A DNA stretch of 64,000 nucleotides from Phaeobacter sp. CECT 5382. GTDB lineage: Bacteria; Pseudomonadota; Alphaproteobacteria; Rhodobacterales; Rhodobacteraceae. Below the pieces are notes generated by a model. That model saw only the letters and a list, made by a program, of their open reading frames with translations, was not told the DNA's origin and made no database searches. The stretch lies in the NCBI RefSeq assembly GCF_001457775.1, contig NZ_CYSG01000001.1, positions 124,001 through 188,000 of the forward strand, written 5' to 3'. Shown here piece after piece: positions 62,507 to 64,000 of this stretch. A program made the translations under genes and the position numbers. The stretch's first letter is position 1, and every line of letters begins with the position of its first letter.

Positions 62507-62665
62507 ATGTCGGCACATGAGGTTTGGGGCTTCACAGTTCGCAAGTCAGCTTCTGGAAAGAATATCTGGCCCAACCAGTTAAAGCGGGAGGCCTGTCGGC
62601 GCATCCGAGAAGACGGGGCAGTTGCGGGAAACATCGCAGCGGAGCTTGGAGCGTCTTCGAGGTAG
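62507..62665 (+). pseudogene. Truncated transposase OrfA-like helix-turn-helix fragment
   Basis: 52 codons starting at ATG 62507 behind a perfect AGGAGG (62496-62501). The product has 'GKNIWPNQLKREACRRIREDGAVAGNIAAELGAS', which resembles the N-terminal DNA-binding helix-turn-helix of IS3/IS66-type OrfA proteins (a W-P-x-x-L-K-R-E-A pattern), then stops abruptly at TAG where such proteins continue. No terminal inverted repeats or OrfB remain. Read as an insertion sequence remnant; a small intact regulator cannot be excluded. Confidence 0.6.
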
Positions 62666-62677
62666 CGTCTCAGTCAT

Positions 62678-64000
62678 TTAGCTGAGTTTGCGCATCTGCC
62701 CCTTTTCCCAGAGCTCCAGCCAAGAGCGTAAATCTATCATTGCCATGGGACGTGAGAAGTAAAACCCTTGGAAAAATCGACAGCCATTCGCTTCCAATAG
62801 GTCGAGTTCCCTTCGCGTCTCCACTCCTTCGGCCATGACGTCCACCCCCATCTGCCTTGCCATAGCGAGCATTGCGCCTGTGATACGTTGCATCTTTTTA
62901 TTGCTGTCTAGACCTGTGACGAATGAACGATCAATCTTGAGAGTGGAAATCGGTGCTTCGATCAAAGTAGATATTGCGGCGTGACCAGTCCCAAAGTCAT
63001 CAAGTGCCAAGGTGAAGCCCGCGGCTTTGAGGGATAGACATTGCGCAATCAAGAACTTGTCAGACTGGTCGAACAGGATAGATTCTAGCAGCTCCAGTTG
63101 AATGGACCGAGGGGAAAGGCCAGCCAAGAATAACTCATCTTGCAAATCTTCTAGGAAGTCCGGAGATCGCAGGTTGGATGCCGTAACATTTAGAGAAAGT
63201 TTACCGACCTGAACTCCATCTCTGCGACATGTTGCAAAGGCATTGATGGCCTGTTGGCGCACCTGACGATCAATTTCACGCATCAGATTGGCGCGATTTG
63301 CCGCCTCCAAAAAGCTCGGTGGCGAGAGAACCCCTTTAGCTGGATTGTCCCAACGCGCGAGAACTTCTAACCCGCAAACTTTGCTTGCCTTGGTATCTAT
63401 TTGTGGTTGGAAGTAGGGGACGAACTGGCCCTCTGCGATCCCCTTCTCAATTTCGGAAACCAATGTGGCCCGCTCTTCATGCAAACGGATCATCTCGGGC
63501 GTTAACAATTTGACACCATTGGCAGCACCTTTGGCTTCGTAAAGCGCCATGTCAGAATTGATAAGCAACCGATCTGAACTTAATGCATCGCCAGCGCGGA
63601 AGCGGACGATGCCAATACTGGCACCTACCTTGCAACTGTGGCCGTCAATGCGCACCGGCGTAGTGATATTGGCAATCAGGTTTTCAGCCAAACTGAAAAG
63701 CGAAGTCTTGTCGTGTGGTCCATCCAGAACCAAGGCAAATTCGTCTCCTCCAATCCGGACGGGCAAATCATCAGGACCGGCCCAGGCCTCCATGACTTTA
63801 GCAGTGTGTTTCAGTATTTCGTCACCAGCGGCATGCCCGAAAGTATCGTTGATCGCTTTGAACTTATCGAGGTCAATATGCAGCAGGGCGAGGTCAATAT
63901 CATCTTTAGGACGGTGCAACATACCTTCGAGCTGTTGATAAAGCGACCGTCGGTTCGCGATCCCGGTGAGGGAGTCCAAATTGGCTTCGCGTTCTGCAGC
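62678..64000 (-). CDS. GGDEF-EAL domain protein (partial, N-terminus beyond window)
   Basis: The frame is open to the window edge, so N-terminal sensory sequence is missing. GGDEF domain begins at LDSLTGIANRRSL and keeps the RIGGDEFAL active site; the RxxD inhibitory site five residues before it is absent (GPDD). EAL domain: LEVLARW (EVL variant of EAL), LNVTASNL, LELLES, DDFGTGHAAIS, STLKIDRSF, EGVET, all main metal and base residues present. Could make and degrade cyclic di-GMP; which activity prevails is not decidable from sequence. GC content is about 50% in 62701-62760 as counted by hand, lower than the rest of the window, suggesting acquisition. Confidence 0.9.
   Translation of the reverse strand, partial: AAEREANLDSLTGIANRRSLYQQLEGMLHRPKDDIDLALLHIDLDKFKAINDTFGHAAGDEILKHTAKVMEAWAGPDDLPVRIGGDEFALVLDGPHDKTSLFSLAENLIANITTPVRIDGHSCKVGASIGIVRFRAGDALSSDRLLINSDMALYEAKGAANGVKLLTPEMIRLHEERATLVSEIEKGIAEGQFVPYFQPQIDTKASKVCGLEVLARWDNPAKGVLSPPSFLEAANRANLMREIDRQVRQQAINAFATCRRDGVQVGKLSLNVTASNLRSPDFLEDLQDELFLAGLSPRSIQLELLESILFDQSDKFLIAQCLSLKAAGFTLALDDFGTGHAAISTLIEAPISTLKIDRSFVTGLDSNKKMQRITGAMLAMARQMGVDVMAEGVETRRELDLLEANGCRFFQGFYFSRPMAMIDLRSWLELWEKGQMRKLS

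Overview
The window looks like chromosomal DNA of an alphaproteobacterium of the Rhodobacterales, most likely the marine Roseobacter group. The basis is high-GC coding sequence with dense ATGA-overlapping operons, a fused MrpA-MrpB antiporter subunit, a malic enzyme with a phosphotransacetylase-like C-terminus, a Hint-domain protein, a DMSP-lyase-family cupin, DmdB- and DmdC-like acyl-CoA enzymes and an omega-transaminase of a type I associate with roseobacters. No database was searched; family names come from reading the translations.

Layout. 1-1.5 kb: end of a ThDP enzyme and a CaiB/BaiF CoA-transferase, closed by a strong terminator. 1.7-7.9 kb: a TPR protein and the opgC-opgG-opgH operon for periplasmic glucans. 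7.9-9.5 kb: a secreted esterase and a Tat-exported rhodanese. 9.9-15.8 kb: the complete pha/mrp cation/proton antiporter operon (AB fusion, C, D, E, F, G). 16-19.3 kb: an FAD-oxidoreductase-SelD fusion facing tRNA 2-selenouridine synthase. 19.6-23 kb: MarR regulator, HMCES/YedK-type protein, TPR-sulfotransferase. 23.1-27.7 kb: class III transaminase divergent from an ectoine-hydrolase-like M24 protein, an M20 deacylase and a GntR regulator, with two identical-core palindromes in the shared promoter region. 27.7-32.1 kb: DUF1992 protein, secreted 5'-nucleotidase, then DUF952-DUF1330-pyrD-arsC. 32.1-35.5 kb: a frameshifted DMSP-lyase-family cupin and two Rieske oxygenases. 35.5-37.9 kb: MATE exporter and two PaaI thioesterases. 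38-47.1 kb: two MerR regulators and a beta-oxidation operon (two acyl-CoA dehydrogenases, a 70-residue unknown protein, GST, thiolase, cupin, FadJ-type protein). 47.4-54.4 kb: Hint protein, sulfotransferase, EamA exporter, DmdB-like acyl-CoA synthetase, an M48-like protein that has lost its zinc motif, and a SPOR protein. 54.5-58.2 kb: pyrimidine salvage operon cdd-deoA-deoB-upp. 58.3-61.9 kb: a VOC/double-cupin protein and maeB. 62.2-64 kb: tRNA-Asn(GTT), a truncated transposase-like reading frame and a GGDEF-EAL protein in visibly lower-GC DNA, probably the edge of an acquired segment.

How the genes fit together. Most of the window is core metabolism of a heterotrophic marine bacterium: acyl-CoA and fatty acid oxidation, nucleoside salvage, osmotic and ionic homeostasis (periplasmic glucans, Mrp antiporter) and probable use of osmolytes (ectoine-like compounds, DMSP-like or quaternary ammonium compounds). 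The items that most deserve follow-up are the transaminase/M24/M20/GntR module with its twin operators, the broken DMSP-lyase-family gene beside two Rieske oxygenases, the M48-like pseudo-peptidase, the SelD fusion, the 70-residue protein embedded in the beta-oxidation operon, and an esterase whose C-terminus is translated from a palindromic element.
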